A DNA stretch of 64,000 nt from Prunella strophiata. Taxonomy: Eukaryota; Chordata; Aves; Passeriformes; Prunellidae. The notes beneath the pieces are model-generated. The model made no database searches. It was not told the DNA's origin and saw only the letters and a list, made by a program, of their open reading frames with translations. The stretch lies in NCBI GenBank assembly GCA_036583965.1, contig JAZBQD010000014.1:49419626-49483625 (forward strand), read 5' to 3'. The position numbers and the translations under genes were made by a program. Of this stretch, positions 1 through 12,442 are shown in pieces; the first letter of the stretch is position 1, and every line of letters starts with the position of its first letter.

Positions 1-2659
1 ACTTTCCTCCCACCCTAAGGTTTATTCAAAATATTCATCTTTGCTCAGAAATACCTTCCCCAATGGAATCAGAGCATTTAGACTAAGTGTGCTTGTTGGG
101 CAGTCCTCTGACACAATTAGCTCTAATTAGCAGATCTGTTTACTCACAAATATACTTTCCACATAGATCATAACTCACATGACTGGCAGTGCACATCAGT
201 AAGTCTCATAAATATTTTACCTTTATACTCAATGTCATACTAACATTCAAGACCTACCATAAGAATAAGAAGCTTAATCCTTATCATATCCTTCATATAA
301 TTTTCAGTGTCATGATGAACAGTGTTCCTTAATGAGTTTTGGATAATTAATCAGTATATTCTAGGCAGAATAATAAGATAAAGAATAACCAAATTCATGT
401 ACAGCAATCAGTAATAGTCAATGTGCAATGAATTGCACAACAAGACTTCAGTACAAATTGATCTTATTTTCTCCCAACATAGGTTTGTCCATTATGGGAA
501 TTGGTACTGTGGGAAAACCCAGGAGTTTAAATATACCAGAAATTAAGAGATCACTCTTTTTTAAAACTATGCTTATTAAGTTATATAAATAATTTAAATC
601 TTATTTTTCTAAATATTATGGTACATGTTAAATATCTGACATATTGCCATACTAACACTGTGTAGGTACTTCCTAGTAAAGACTTCTCGAACACCAACCA
701 AATTTCTAAACCTTGTATTATGTATACTCGTTCCTTATAATATATGAACAAGAAAGAAATAGTTAACAAAGGACTAATGATATTTTGACTTTGGAATTCA
801 TAAGGATAACCTGTTGGGATTTTTGTCAGCCCTATGTTTGAAGGTTTGAAGCCACACTGTGGTTCCTTTCTCTTCCATAGGTCACTTGATCTCCGTAGCA
901 CAGGCACAGGTCACTGCAATCAGCTGTGTGCAGCTGCTGAACCATGGAAACCCTCATTCTTGTCTGTGACTTGTAGCCCTGCAACCACTTCTTTTCACAT
1001 GAGCTGAATCTTCAAATGCCCTCTTAAGTTCCTGGCTCAATCAAAGTTTTTGGGAATAGGCAGCTGCTAAATACAGCAGATGTATGAGTAGAAGGGAGGA
1101 CATTCTCTGGTATTCTGACTTGAAGTAGAACAGACTTCTTAAAAATATAGTTCTAGCCAGATGTTCAGTAATTTACTTTTTAATTTCATTGATATGTGTA
1201 GTCTGGAGAGAGCGATATATATTGACATTTAGCATCTACTTACTTCCTTATTGATGGCAAGGCCAGTTGGCAGATACTATTCCCTTAAGAAATGCTAAGC
1301 AAATACTGAAAAACTTATTCATGAGCATTTATTTGAACAAAAAAAAAAATCCCAAAAAACCTTGGCTGTGTCTGTGTCCCCAGTGGATTCACTTTCTGCA
1401 AATATTCTAGCAAACAATTTTAAGAGGAGGCATATTCGCTGAATGGCTCAGCTGAGCAGCTCATGCATATTCAAGAATATTTTTAAGCATATGCTTAACT
1501 TTGAACTTCAAATTGTATTGAGTCTCAGAAGGATTCAAGCATGTGCTTAAAATTCTGCTTGTGATTACTTACATCAAGAAATTTGCTAGACTGTGTCCTG
1601 AGGTAAGACTGTATGAATTGACAGCTATCCAAAATCAGCTGATGCATGGTAATTTGCACAATCAGATCACTTTTGGTCTTGATAAAATCTTTGCATTAGA
1701 GTAAATTTGTCTCTTGAGGCTCTTTATTGCTTAAAAACTTGACATCAAGCTCTTAACATGCTTTACCTTAATCCACTTCTAAAGTGTGTGGTTATTCCTT
1801 GTAAATGAGGGATAAGAACATCTCATGGTTTTATAAGTAGACAGGCAACTGAAGCATAGCTATGTCAAATTATATTTCAAAGCAGAAAAGTCCATGGATC
1901 TAGATTTTTTTCCATTCAGCTCCATTGAGACACGATGGAGCCCAGGTAGCATAGTCATAGTCAGGGATTCCTACTTCTTTCCTTGGCTAGAAACAGAAAA
2001 TAAATACAAGATACGTTTCTTATTTAGTGCAAATAGAGTGAATCTGAGCAGTAGTGTTATAGCACAAATTAAGAAGGTTCTTTGCTTAAGGACTATACTA
2101 TGACATCCATTCTTCTTGTCATTGAAAATATATTCCTTGACATTTAGCAACCACTTAAAATCCCAATAAAAGTTCTTGATACTTTCAAATGGAGTTCATC
2201 TCTTCATACATTAAGTGTTTTGTTTATTCCAAAACTATGTGCTTCAAAGTAGTCAATTTAATTATTTTTTATGATAAACATTAAACTTGATTTTTTATTC
2301 TGCAGAAGGAGTTACCTAAGACATTATCCAGTTTGTCTGTTTCTTATGGTTTGAACTCATTTTTTATTATATTTATATTATCTACCCTAGTATAATCTTC
2401 CGTCTTGACTTTGATAGTTTTATGCATATGAGGATGTCACCTTTGGTTTATAACTCTTTAAAATTGATAGACAATTTAATTCATCTTCAGCTGTTGTAAT
2501 AAACACTTGATAATGATCTTTTCTTAATTGCTGAATTTATAGTTCCACTCCCTCTCTTTTGAATTTCCTCCTTTTGATAATTTGTTTTCCCTCAGTGGAC
2601 TTTACAGAAATCAGAGGAAAGAACAAACATTTCTTAAATGAACGCAGGGAATAAATGTC
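1..2659. other. Unique AT-rich non-coding DNA
   Basis: I see no gene or recognisable mobile element here. A 108-codon open frame on the minus strand (581-907) starts in slightly GC-richer sequence near 840-905 but runs into AT-rich DNA that gives a Phe/Ile/Tyr-rich tail. It has no recognisable domain and no convincing splice sites, so I treat it as chance. An A-run near 1340 is the only simple-sequence feature. Confidence 0.6.
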
Positions 2660-2715
2660 AAAAAAAAAAAAAAAACCACAAAAAAACCCAAAAACAAAAC
2701 AAAACAAAACAAAAA
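2660..2715 (+). repeat. A-rich simple repeat, A16 followed by (CAAAA)n
   Basis: A run of 16 A is followed by an A/C-rich stretch that ends in several CAAAA pentamers. The two opposing short open frames here (Lys/Asn-rich on one strand, Phe-rich on the other) are produced by this low-complexity tract. Confidence 0.85.
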
Positions 2716-5100
2716 TCACTCGGGTTAGTTAAAATCTCCAAGTGTTCCAGTGATAATCAAATAATAATGATGATAATTTTTAAAAGTTGTTCATGTATGT
2801 TGCAATTGTTGTTTCTACTGCAAAAATTAAATCATTAGTTGAATGCAAATCATTAGCCAAAATTGCACTGCTTTCAAGATTTAATTTAAATATGTTTCAA
2901 TGTTTCACAGTAAAGACAGAATAAGACCCTCATGCAAACCCTGAAGTTTAGAAATCAATTCTCCCTACTTAAAAATACAATTTGCAAAAATGAACTCAAA
3001 GGAAACCTGAAAATCTGGTTGTTCAATAGAGTGCTTTCTTTACCTGCATGAACTAATGGCAAGTCCTTTAGCAGTTTCATTTAGTGGTATTTTCACTTCT
3101 TTCTCTCATAGTCATTTGAAAATAGGAAATGGTAGATCATGTTGACAAGTTGTCGATTACAGTTAAATGTTGCTAGCAAATGTCTTTAAGTGCCCTAATT
3201 AAAGCTACCACAACTACTTTAAAATTTAACAATATGTGTCCTTAAGAATATGCTAATTTTTCTCAGTACAGAAAAAAAATTATAGAAGAAGGTATGAATC
3301 TGTATTTTAAGGACTTGCTGTCACAACACATCTATGCATGAAATTCCTTAGGAAAAGAATATTGAAACTATAAGTAATTTGGAATAGATAAATCATATTT
3401 TACCATGAATTGTAGTTTATTTCCTTTAAACTGTTATGGAAAATATTCCTTACAAGTGGTCTGTTTGTGCTCTGTGTTGCATGTGCAGCCAAGAAAACGT
3501 GGAGAGTCACTGTCTTATGTTCTGCATGAGAGGTCCACAGACGTCAGGGATTCTGTCTAACATGTTCCTGAACAAGTATCACCAATTTTTATTGGAATAA
3601 TTTGTAAGCTGTCAAAGCAGAGAGATGACTTAGTGAAGAGAGTAATTTTCATTTCCCTACATCAACCCAAATTCAGTAGTAGTCTTTGTTCTGGAAAAAA
3701 GGGAGGAAAATTAATATTTAACTCACTACAAATAATTCCTCAAATAGGACACATTAAGCCAAGATCTTGGTTGTAATGAGACTGAAATATATACATCATG
3801 ACAACACTGACTTGCTTTCTTAACACAAATTGGTTTTCTTTTCTTGCAGAAGCAGAAGTTCTAAATCCCTCAGGCACCAAAAGAATGGGTAGAGATTCTA
3901 CCAGGAGGAAAACACATTGGAAAGGATCAGGATTGTACATTGGCTTACATTACCTACATAAAGTGAAATATTTCTGAGGATGATTTTGTGTGGGAAATAT
4001 GACACTTAGCTGAATGGTGAATTAGGGTATAACTGAAGTATTTGATTAGTCATTTTTCTTATTTAATTGTTTGCCTGCATGTTTACATGGAATTCTTGAA
4101 ACACAACATCCCACACACACTTAAGAGATGTACGAAAAACAACAAATTGGATGAGGACTTCACCCATGGAAAGTGACAACCCTCTTATGTATTCATGGTG
4201 CAGATGGCACCTAAAAAAACCCTGGAAGGAGTAGCTTCCAGGCCCTGCTGAACTGATAAATCTTCACAATCACTGATGCATACCCCAGTAACAGATATCT
4301 ATGCTTCTCTGGAAGGATTTTTACACTAAGATATTTGCAAAACAAAATTGCAGTCATGGAATTCAACTAAGTGTTATTACTGAATTTAATTCAACTCTTA
4401 CTTTGGTCAACACTGAGCCATCTTTTCAAGTTCAGCTTTGTTATATGGAGCAAGCCTTAGGGAGACTTATAAGGAAATTTTCCTGAGATTGTGTCTGAGG
4501 AGGGGAGTCCCATTTTTGGTAGAAGACAGCAAGGCAAATTGGCTAGAGAGACTGCATTTGTTTGTTGTACATACTTGAAAAATAAGCACCTAACTTCTTT
4601 TCAGTTTTACTCACAGTTTGGGTTCATGTTGTTTTTATTTTGGTAATTAGCTGTTGATTTCAGTCAATATGTATTGCCTTCTATTTGTGCAATTGGTATA
4701 ATTACATACTTAGTGTAAATAGACACAATCATCATAAGAATGTTTTGGATTCCTTGAAACTTTACAGAAATCATATACACACAGTGATAGCTAAAATACT
4801 GCAATGTGATAGTTTCTTAAAATTACATTATATTTCTTCTACATCATAGCTCAAAACTGTGCCTGTATTGCAGATTGCAGCAGGAGAGCAAGCTAAGTGC
4901 ACTTTTGCCACATAATGTCCATCAATTTCTAGAAGCATGAAGTGAGAAGACTTCTCCCAAGTGCCTCTAAAACAGGCAAAAATTCTAACACAGAAATTCT
5001 TACAACATTAAAATTCACATTCACTTCCACACCTGCTTAGTTTTTCACAACTCCCAACACAGTATTATATTACAATCTGCCTTTTAATGAAACAGAAGAA
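2716..5100. other. Unique AT-rich non-coding DNA
   Basis: Nothing recognisable was found on either strand. Open frames are short (66 codons or fewer) and lack family motifs, and I recognise no interspersed repeat. Confidence 0.55.
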
Positions 5101-5149
5101 TGGATGGATGGATGGATGGATGGATGGATGGATGGATGGATGGATGGAT

Positions 5150-5218
<69 letters not shown>
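5101..5218 (+). repeat. Compound tetranucleotide microsatellite (TGGA)n(GATA)n
   Basis: About 12.5 uninterrupted copies of TGGA (5101-5150) pass directly into 17 uninterrupted copies of GATA-phase repeat (5151-5218). Both arrays look perfect by eye. The second unit differs from the first by a single G-to-A change, so one array probably arose from the other by a point change and expansion. Pure tetranucleotide arrays of this length are usually highly polymorphic in vertebrates. I see no gene nearby. Confidence 0.97.
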
Positions 5219-7846
5219 TAGTGTAAAAGCATAGGGCATTGGAAGGTAGGACTAAGTGTCTTAATTTCCCTAATGGAAGCCCTAAAGCTATAGTCCCTTT
5301 ATGCTTAACAAATTTTTAATATTGCTGGTTGCATGAAAAGTAGAAAACCACAGTTATTCTGTGCTACAGCAGGAGAGCTGGAGAAATTAAGACTTATCAG
5401 AACATCTTGAATTCCAAGGAATTCTGCCTGGCAGCAGTTTCATAAGCTGCTGTGCTAAGAACATTAGCTGAACCCCAGAGACAAGCAGCATTTTAGTCAT
5501 TTGCAGGCATCTCTAAGAATATTTTTTTCATTATAATTTCAAGAACCAGACTGAGGACCTTAGAGTAAAAAAAAACAAATCTGCAAATCCATAAAAGGTG
5601 AATACTTTTATTTGCCATCTTACTAGTCAGATTGAAGTGGTAGCAGCACTTAGTGTCGTTGTTAGTGGACCACGAGGCAATGATACAGTTGTGAAAGTCT
5701 GTGGCTACTTTGAGGAGTTTCCTTCCATTTTCTGTTTATTTTAAGTCTAATATTTGGCAGTCTGTTAGGAGCAATCGGATTTTTCCAAGGAATTGTGCAT
5801 TCAGGCTTCTTAAGGGGAAGCAAAATCTGAAAATCTTTTCCAAACTGTGACCACTGAACATTAATGTCTGACTTAATGAGATGTTGGTGATTTCTATATA
5901 AGAAGCATCCAATGACATATCCTGTGTCATACTAATACACATAAGAAATTCCATTCACACAAGGAAATTGATACTTAGCATGCATATAATCATTATAATG
6001 TTCACTTTACCTAAGAATTCTCATTTATAAGGGTGTAAGAAAGGACAAAAAACATTTATTTTATTACGATGTCTGAATTGCTACTCTAAACCTTGGAACA
6101 TTGTAACAGATAAAAGATCTGTAAATTGGTGGGAGTTCGTCTCCTCATTTCCTACTTTAAGTGTTAAATAGATGAGTAAAAATGAAAGTCCTTTACCATT
6201 TATATTTTCATTTCCTTTTAAATGTTTCTGAGATTGTCTTTCTTCTGATTAAATATGATTTCTGTATCAGTCACTTTTCAAGAATAGCATAATCAAGGGT
6301 AAGGTTCCATTACAGGTTGCAAGATTTGTTAGATGCTGTGGGAGAAAAAGAATTGCACAGCTCCTGTAGATCATAGTTTCATTTCTGAATGCTTTGTAGT
6401 ATTTACCTTTTCATAATTTTGTTAGTATCATTAGTTGAGTATTTTGAGATGTGCAACTATTTCAATTTATCCTAGACAGGAATTAATTCCACCATGCAAG
6501 AGTTATATTTTTATTATGTGAAGTTCCTCAAATCTGCAACACATGCACCTACAACAGTGGAGATAAAAAATGGCAATGTCTTTTACCCTTTTGTATGCTT
6601 GGAATGCTGAGTAACACTAGCTAGGGTTGTCACTTTTGCAATGAGGCTCCACCAGTGCTCCCCACTTGTCTGTCAGTTCTTCTGAAAGATCTGGGAAGGA
6701 TAGCAAATTTTGGAAGAGACTAATTCTGGCACATTCATCTTTACTATGGCTTAAATAGTTAATTTTTTTTATATATATTTAGCCTTTATTGGGTTGTTTC
6801 AATGTAATTGCTGTAAAGTAGCAAGTAGAGGGAATAGCACTGTAGACATCTGCAAGCGTGCTAAGCATTTGAACAAGTGGGGTTGCACTTTACATCTCAG
6901 ATGATATTTTACAAGTGTCTCTAAAGAGAGGTGCCTAATGGTCACCCTCTTTTCTCACACAGAACAGGTGTATAACTCCCACTCACTTCTAAGTTAAGCT
7001 ACCAAGAAAAGTGAAGGATAATTTTCAATGGCAGAGGTCAGTACATTAAAAATTCATGTCTTTTTTCTCCATGCAGCTCAGAAGGAAATGTCTTCATCAC
7101 TATTTCATTTCTTTTATTTGTTCATTTTAGCTTTTATTTGCTGCAAACAGCAGCTAGCCTTGTCACCCCTTTCTTCCCTGGGCTGTGGCTTCCTCTTTGA
7201 CCTCTAAGGTCCAGGAATGACACAGAGACTCCTTCAGTCTTCCAAACGCTGTCAGATTTTCCAGTCACCATCTAAGCAGGGTGAAAGGGGACCATAGCCC
7301 ACCTCTGTAATGACTTTGGTCTTTCCTTAAACACTGAAATGCACAATACAGGAAATACCTTTTTTATTCATGCCTGCTATGATGACAAGAAACCAACTGG
7401 CTACAATTGCCTTGAAAGAAATGGTGGCATACATAATTATTGGTCTGTTTTAACTTTCAACAGCTTCAGAACCATGAAAATTTTATTTAGAATCAGTCTT
7501 AGCTAAGTATTATCTCATTATTGCAATTCAGCCTCTCCTTCTCAACCTTAACCTTAGCACATATATTTGAGCCCTGATCCTGCTCTGAGGTTCTATACAA
7601 GTGCATGGGGAGCCCTTTTGTGTCTGCCTGTCCTCAATTAGTCACCACTGTGTTCTTGTGCTCAGGAATCAGGTCACTGTCCAAAAACAACTTACAGGAG
7701 CAGGTCTAGTTTTCTGTTTTCTCTGCTCAGCAGTACAGGGCTTCATGAACAAGATTTTTAAAGGCACTGTGACATCTATCTCCCACTGATTTTGATGAGA
7801 GCAAAATGTCTAAATACCTTGCAAAATCTTGTTATAAATGACTGGC
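5219..7846. other. Unique AT-rich non-coding DNA
   Basis: I found no gene and no clear interspersed repeat. Two short words, near 7568-7600 and 7770-7805, faintly resemble the ancient amniote repeat type called at 52091-52160, but they are too weak to annotate separately. Confidence 0.5.
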
Positions 7847-8135
7847 AAAATCCAATTTTCCAAAGTGACTTAAGCAGACTTAGGAACCTGGGAACTCAGA
7901 CACACAATTAGGTTACTACTGCTCAACATGTAACCATTCATCAGCTTAGCTTGAACTTCAATCATTTCAGGACTAGGCTAAACATTAACTTATATTTGCC
8001 ACTGGCTAAGACTAAGTGCACAAACATTTAAAATTGCCCAGCTAATTCAGTATATCTTGTTAAATGATGGTAATATGACAACGTTCCTGGATGAATTTTA
8101 TTTTTGAAAATCAGTGGGACATGGAACTTTGATAG
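7847..8135. repeat. Possible relic of an ancient palindromic amniote repeat
   Basis: The words AAAGTGACTTAAG and GACTTAGGAACCT (about 7858-7890), and TTTGAAAATCAGTGGGAC about 220 bp later (about 8103-8120), match by memory an old palindromic repeat. That repeat is built on AAAGTGACTTAGG arms around a TTGAAAATCAATGGGAC core and is well preserved in turtles and crocodilians. The sequence between them is not recognisable. This could be one decayed element, two fragments or chance. I cannot run a repeat library search, so confidence is low. Confidence 0.3.
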
Positions 8136-8858
8136 AGTAGTGAGTTTCTATGGCAATATATTTTATGCTGTATTAGCTTTTGGACATTGACAGTCCCTGT
8201 CTTTGCTCCAACCCTTTGGCACAAGGTGGCAGAGTATCCCCTTCACTATGTTGTGACTTATGTTCATATGAGGCAGCCGTGTTTGCACCAGGAGTTACAG
8301 CTTCTGTAACTCATCCCAAAATGTATTTAGTGTTGTAACATTATAGTCCGTCATTAATTTGTGCAAGTGCATAACAGACATCTAAAGCTATTTCTATCTC
8401 AAATATATAAACCAGATTAACATTAACTGCAGTAGCAACAATTAAACTGTGGCAACATCATATTTACCATGAGGCAACTACATCAATATTTACCCAGCTT
8501 CTCAAACAAATGAATTTTGTTTTCTAGTATGTACAGTAAAAGCACTTCCCAAGACAGAAAGTTAAAAATTCATGTACAAGTACCAAAAATGGCCACACTG
8601 AAGATCCATGTAGTCTGACATCTTACATGCATCCATGGCTTGGAGCAGAGTGTCAGAGTAGGGTCAGTGTGCTGTAGTACCTTCCAGGGGATGCCAATCA
8701 AAATAGCAGCAGTCCTGAGTGTCACAGACTTCTGGTTCCAGAATTTCATAGTTTTTGCAACATATTTCTTACTGGCATTCACCTGGTCAGTTTTTGATCC
8801 AGTGTCACCTTTGCATGAACACTATCATGCAGCAATGGATTTAATGGCATTCTGTCTC
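8136..8858. other. Unique DNA with overlapping chance open frames
   Basis: Overlapping open frames on both strands (8570-8782 minus, 8640-8888 plus) reflect a slightly GC-richer patch. The plus frame ends in poly-lysine read through the adjacent A24 run. No domain or signal is recognisable. Confidence 0.5.
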
Positions 8859-8882
8859 AAAAAAAAAAAAAAAAAAAAAAAA
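8859..8882 (+). repeat. A24 homopolymer
   Basis: This is the longest uninterrupted A run in the window. It follows GTCTC and is followed by TTCTGAC. A long A tail can mark a processed pseudogene, but I see no matching target-site duplication and no recognisable gene body upstream. The main avian LINE (CR1) does not use poly(A) tails, so a simple A-run is the safer call. Confidence 0.9.
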
Positions 8883-10360
8883 TTCTGACTTTGTTTATTT
8901 TGACCTGTCTAGAAACTATATTTGATATTCTTCAGCTCTTTACCTTTAACGGTTTGATTGTGACTCTTTCCTCAAGGTCACAGAGGAAAATTGTGGTAGA
9001 GAAAGGTCTGAATCTATTTTCTTGATTTCTGTCTTGTGACACAGACACAGAACCTGCCTTCTCTTGTATATATCAATTTAAAATATTTGGAATTCAGATG
9101 AGTTTGCCTTACTGCATTCCTAATTTGAATCAAGCTGGCTGTCAGTGAATACTTCTTTGCTACTGCAGTATAGATAAGATATGATATTACGAAGGAAATG
9201 TTGCAGTCAAGACACTTAAATGTTCCAGAACACCTCTCATGTACCAGGATCACAGGTGTTCCTGTTCAGATTGTATATATGCTTTATGTATTTGTTTTTA
9301 TTTTGTGTTATCTCCAAGCACACATTTTTAAGTCCATTTATGTGCAGACTATTAACTGGTTGTTATTTCTCCAGACAATAACCATGTTGTATTGATTACC
9401 AGTAATATCTTTCACCTCTGCTGCAAAAATCTCTTGTGAAATATTGTCAAATTTTTGGTTGTCATAGGCATATAAGAGGATTATTACATTCCTGTGTTTT
9501 GCACTAACATTCATCTAAATCTACCTTATATACCTTAATTGAAGGAAGCAATTCTTATGATTGTTTTTTTAGAATTTGTGATGATTTTTAAGCCTTTCAT
9601 GTTAATAGCTAGAGGTAAAAAATAGTTTTTCTCTCCAGTTAGACACTTGACCCCTTAGATGTCATGTGCAAATTCATTCCTTTTCTGTTTTCTGGAATCT
9701 TCTGCTCCTCTGAGTGACTCTTATCTGCAATTTTAGCATCACTTCAAGGAGCCAACAGCTCCTTCCTCAGTACAGGATATTGTCCATTAAACTCTATTCA
9801 AGTAACAATTGGTTTTTCCAAGATGACTGTTCCTACTTACTTATATCTCTTTATGTCACTAAAGATTTGATCTTGATTGATAAACTGAGGGGACCTGTAG
9901 ATTCAGAAAGCCACACAATATGTTAGAAGGAAAATTGTTATTCTACATGTTGCATCATTTAATATCTCAGTGACTTTTTATTAATCCTTGTTTTTCATCA
10001 GCTGAAATAATTCTCATTTGTGGAAAATTTCTCATGTAACGTGGTTTTACATAAATTCATTTCTTAGCAATTGGTCTGTAATGATGTTGCTACAGAAATA
10101 ATTTCTCCATATGCTTTATTGGCTTTTTTCTCTTGACTTTTAAGGAAGACAAACAGCAATCAATGAAAGATTTTTGCTCTGTTTCGCTTTTAGTAGTTTT
10201 TTCATCTGAAACCCTACAGTCCTAATATAGAAACATAAAGGCAAAATGCAGTGTAAAGACTGTATCTTGTGCTCAAAAGAAGATAATGAAATTCTTAAAA
10301 GGCACACAAGGATTTGCCCTAAATGCCCTTAAGTTTTATCTATTACTAATGTTAGACAAT
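8883..10360. other. Unique AT-rich non-coding DNA
   Basis: No gene, RNA or interspersed repeat is recognised. Open frames are at most 79 codons and lack motifs. Confidence 0.55.
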
Positions 10361-10745
10361 GAGAACTAGGCCTGTTCAGCCTTGGGAAGAGGCAATGAGA
10401 GGGGACCTCATGGATGTCTGTCAGTGCCTGAAGGGAGGGTGTCAAGGGGATGGAGCCAGGCTCTGCTTGGTGGTGCCAAGCAATGGGACAAGAGACAATG
10501 GGCAGGGCCTGATGCATGGGAAGTTACACTTGAGTATGAGGAAGAATTTCTGTGCTGTGCTGGTGACCATGCACTGGAACAGGATGCCCAGAGAGGCTGT
10601 GGAGTCTCCCTCACTGCAGACATTCCAGAACTGTCTGGACACAATCCTGTGTCATGTGCTCTAGAATGACCCTGCTTGAGCAGGGAGGGTGGACAGAAGA
10701 TCCACTATGGTCCCTTCCAACCTTACCCATTCTGTGATTCTGTAA
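10361..10745 (+). mobile_element. CR1 LINE, 5'-truncated 3' end
   Basis: CR1 is the dominant avian non-LTR retrotransposon, copied by its own reverse transcriptase from the 3' end. This 385-bp block carries the typical CR1 terminal words in order: GGCCTGTTCAGCCTTGGGAA at the left, ACTGGAACAGGATGCCCAGA, GAGGCTGTGGAGTC, CTGCTTGAGCAGGGAGGGT, GGTCCCTTCCAACC, and finally TTCTGTGATTCTGT, the octamer-like tail. It is abruptly truncated on its 5' side, as nearly all CR1 copies are, and carries no intact reverse transcriptase. The locally higher GC explains several overlapping open frames on both strands between 10329 and 10669. Those are not genes. No clear flanking duplication is visible, which is normal for CR1. 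Confidence 0.93.
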
Positions 10746-11677
10746 TACTTCTAATTATGTCCTAGACTCTGAAGCAGCAGCTGTAAATTTAAGATAATTT
10801 GAACTTTTTTTTTTCCTTCATATAGTCAGAAATTATGCACAGATACTTTTGTAAACCAGGTACACACATTTCTCACAAGAATTATCTTTAAAAGATAAAA
10901 TATCATTCCAGAGCATTGTGGCAAATTTTGAGTAATTCCTAGCAATATTCCAAATGAGCATTTGTGATTTATTTCTGTGTAGAGGAAGCATTAGTAATAC
11001 TAGATATTAACAGCAAATATCTGACTCTTCATTACAAATGCCTTTTATACATTGCTTGTTAAAGAGATAGGTTTGCTTACTTTGACAGTTTTTTAAACTG
11101 AATCTACTTTTTTCTTCCATTCATCCATCTCTGAGTTTTGACATCTACTGTCTTTCCATGAAGGCTTCAAGAAATGAGATGACCTTGCTGAAGATCAAGA
11201 GGTGTGTCTGGAAGAATTACATTATCTTGGAAGATGGATTTATGTGATTACTGTGTAAAATACTACTTGTTCTGTAGTGATTGATGACAACACTGTCAGT
11301 ATTGACTGATCATTAGAAATATTTATATGGCAGATCCTTTAAGGTAGTGGAAGATATGAAAGAAAGAATAAATGTGTATCAAGAAGACAACAGTTTCTAT
11401 GTCTATGGAATCAGACAGTTCTCTGCAATACCTTTAATTATTTTCTTCATGTTTTTCTTGTTTCACAGACACAAATTTACTATAAATGCTTCCAAAATGG
11501 CCTGTAGGCCCCACAAAATCCATAGTGCAGATGATGTCATTTACATATTTTGAAAGCAGTTAAGTTTAATATTTGAAATTATAAATCCCTGCTTATAAAT
11601 ATGTTTTTAGGTAGGGAACATATTCATAAAGATGTACTAAAAAGATGAATTTGTTGTTGCTCATTGTTTTCTCAAGC
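10746..11677. other. Unique AT-rich non-coding DNA
   Basis: Nothing recognisable between the CR1 end and the tandem duplication. Confidence 0.55.
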
Positions 11678-11770
11678 TTTGTATCACAAACAGACTTTAA
11701 AAGAATATACATATTTTGTTATTTGTATTACAAACAGACTTTAAAAGAATATAAATATTTTGTCATTTGT
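11678..11770 (+). repeat. 44-bp tandem duplication, 2.1 copies
   Basis: Copy 1 (11678-11721) and copy 2 (11722-11765) differ at only about three positions. A third copy begins at 11766 and is lost after about 5 bp. The shared core includes ACAAACAGACTTTAAAAGAA. The high identity suggests a recent local duplication. An open frame spanning both copies repeats the same peptide motif (FKRIYIF then LKEYKYF) because of this. Confidence 0.92.
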
Positions 11771-12343
11771 GACCCTGGCATACTTTTAGACATTGGAGTT
11801 TTCTACTGCATTATTTACCATGCTGCATTGATACATTAATAACTAAGTAACCTTTAGTAAATGATATGCTAGTATTTCAACTATTTATAGTCATTAAAAA
11901 TAGATGGTCATTAATGTGGTAATTTAAATACAAGGAGAACTGTCAATATTCTCAGCTTTACCACATCCCATATCTCTTTTAAAGAGAGCAGTTCAGTAGT
12001 ATTGCTTTTAATTTACTTAGGTGCAAGTGAAAGCAAAATCAGTTGGCCAGCCTGCTGGTGTATGTAGTAACTGAAGACATACATGCACACTCAAACCCTC
12101 CTTTTATATATACACCTAAGTCAAAGTTCATATACAGTATGAGTAGAATAAAAACAGCTTGACAGAGTACTTGTAGAACGTTTAGTTTATGAGCAATTAA
12201 ATGGGAGCATGTTTAGTTGATTTAAGCTCCTTTTCTTCTCTTTCTGTTGCATTATGTAAAATTTTCCTTACACTGAAGTAAATTTCTTAAATTTTTGAGC
12301 AACGAAGCAGCAAGATTGAGTAGTTTCCATCCAAAAACTGTCT
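11771..12343. other. Unique AT-rich non-coding DNA
   Basis: Nothing recognisable on either strand. Confidence 0.5.
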
Positions 12344-12442
12344 GCCCATTATCCTGGACAGCTGACTGCAGGTGCCCCTATGTGAGCAGGAGGGTTGAAC
12401 CATTCAAGCCCAACTGTTCTGTGGTACTGTGCTTCTGTGACA
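12344..12442 (+). mobile_element. Old, degraded CR1 LINE 3' end
   Basis: Despite heavy divergence, the order of CR1 3' words is preserved: a decayed ATCCTGG block, CAGGTGCCCCTATGTGAGCA where CR1 has its 'ggtgaccctgcttgagca' stretch, GGAGGGTTGAACC, CCCAACTG and then TTCTGTGGTACTGTG in place of the repeated TTCTGTGAT tail. Two short open frames overlap it on opposite strands and are not genes. It is clearly older than the copy at 10361-10745, because the tail octamers and the CCCTTCCAACC box are eroded. Confidence 0.6.

Noticed and set aside
581..907. 108-codon minus-strand open frame
   Set aside because: Only the first third has a protein-like composition. The rest is AT-driven, and no splice donor separates the two parts convincingly.
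8570..8882. Possible processed pseudogene with A24 tail
   Set aside because: No recognisable parent gene and no target-site duplication around the A-run.
10359..10669. Overlapping 62-101-codon open frames on both strands
   Set aside because: They lie inside the CR1 LINE 3' end and reflect its higher GC content.
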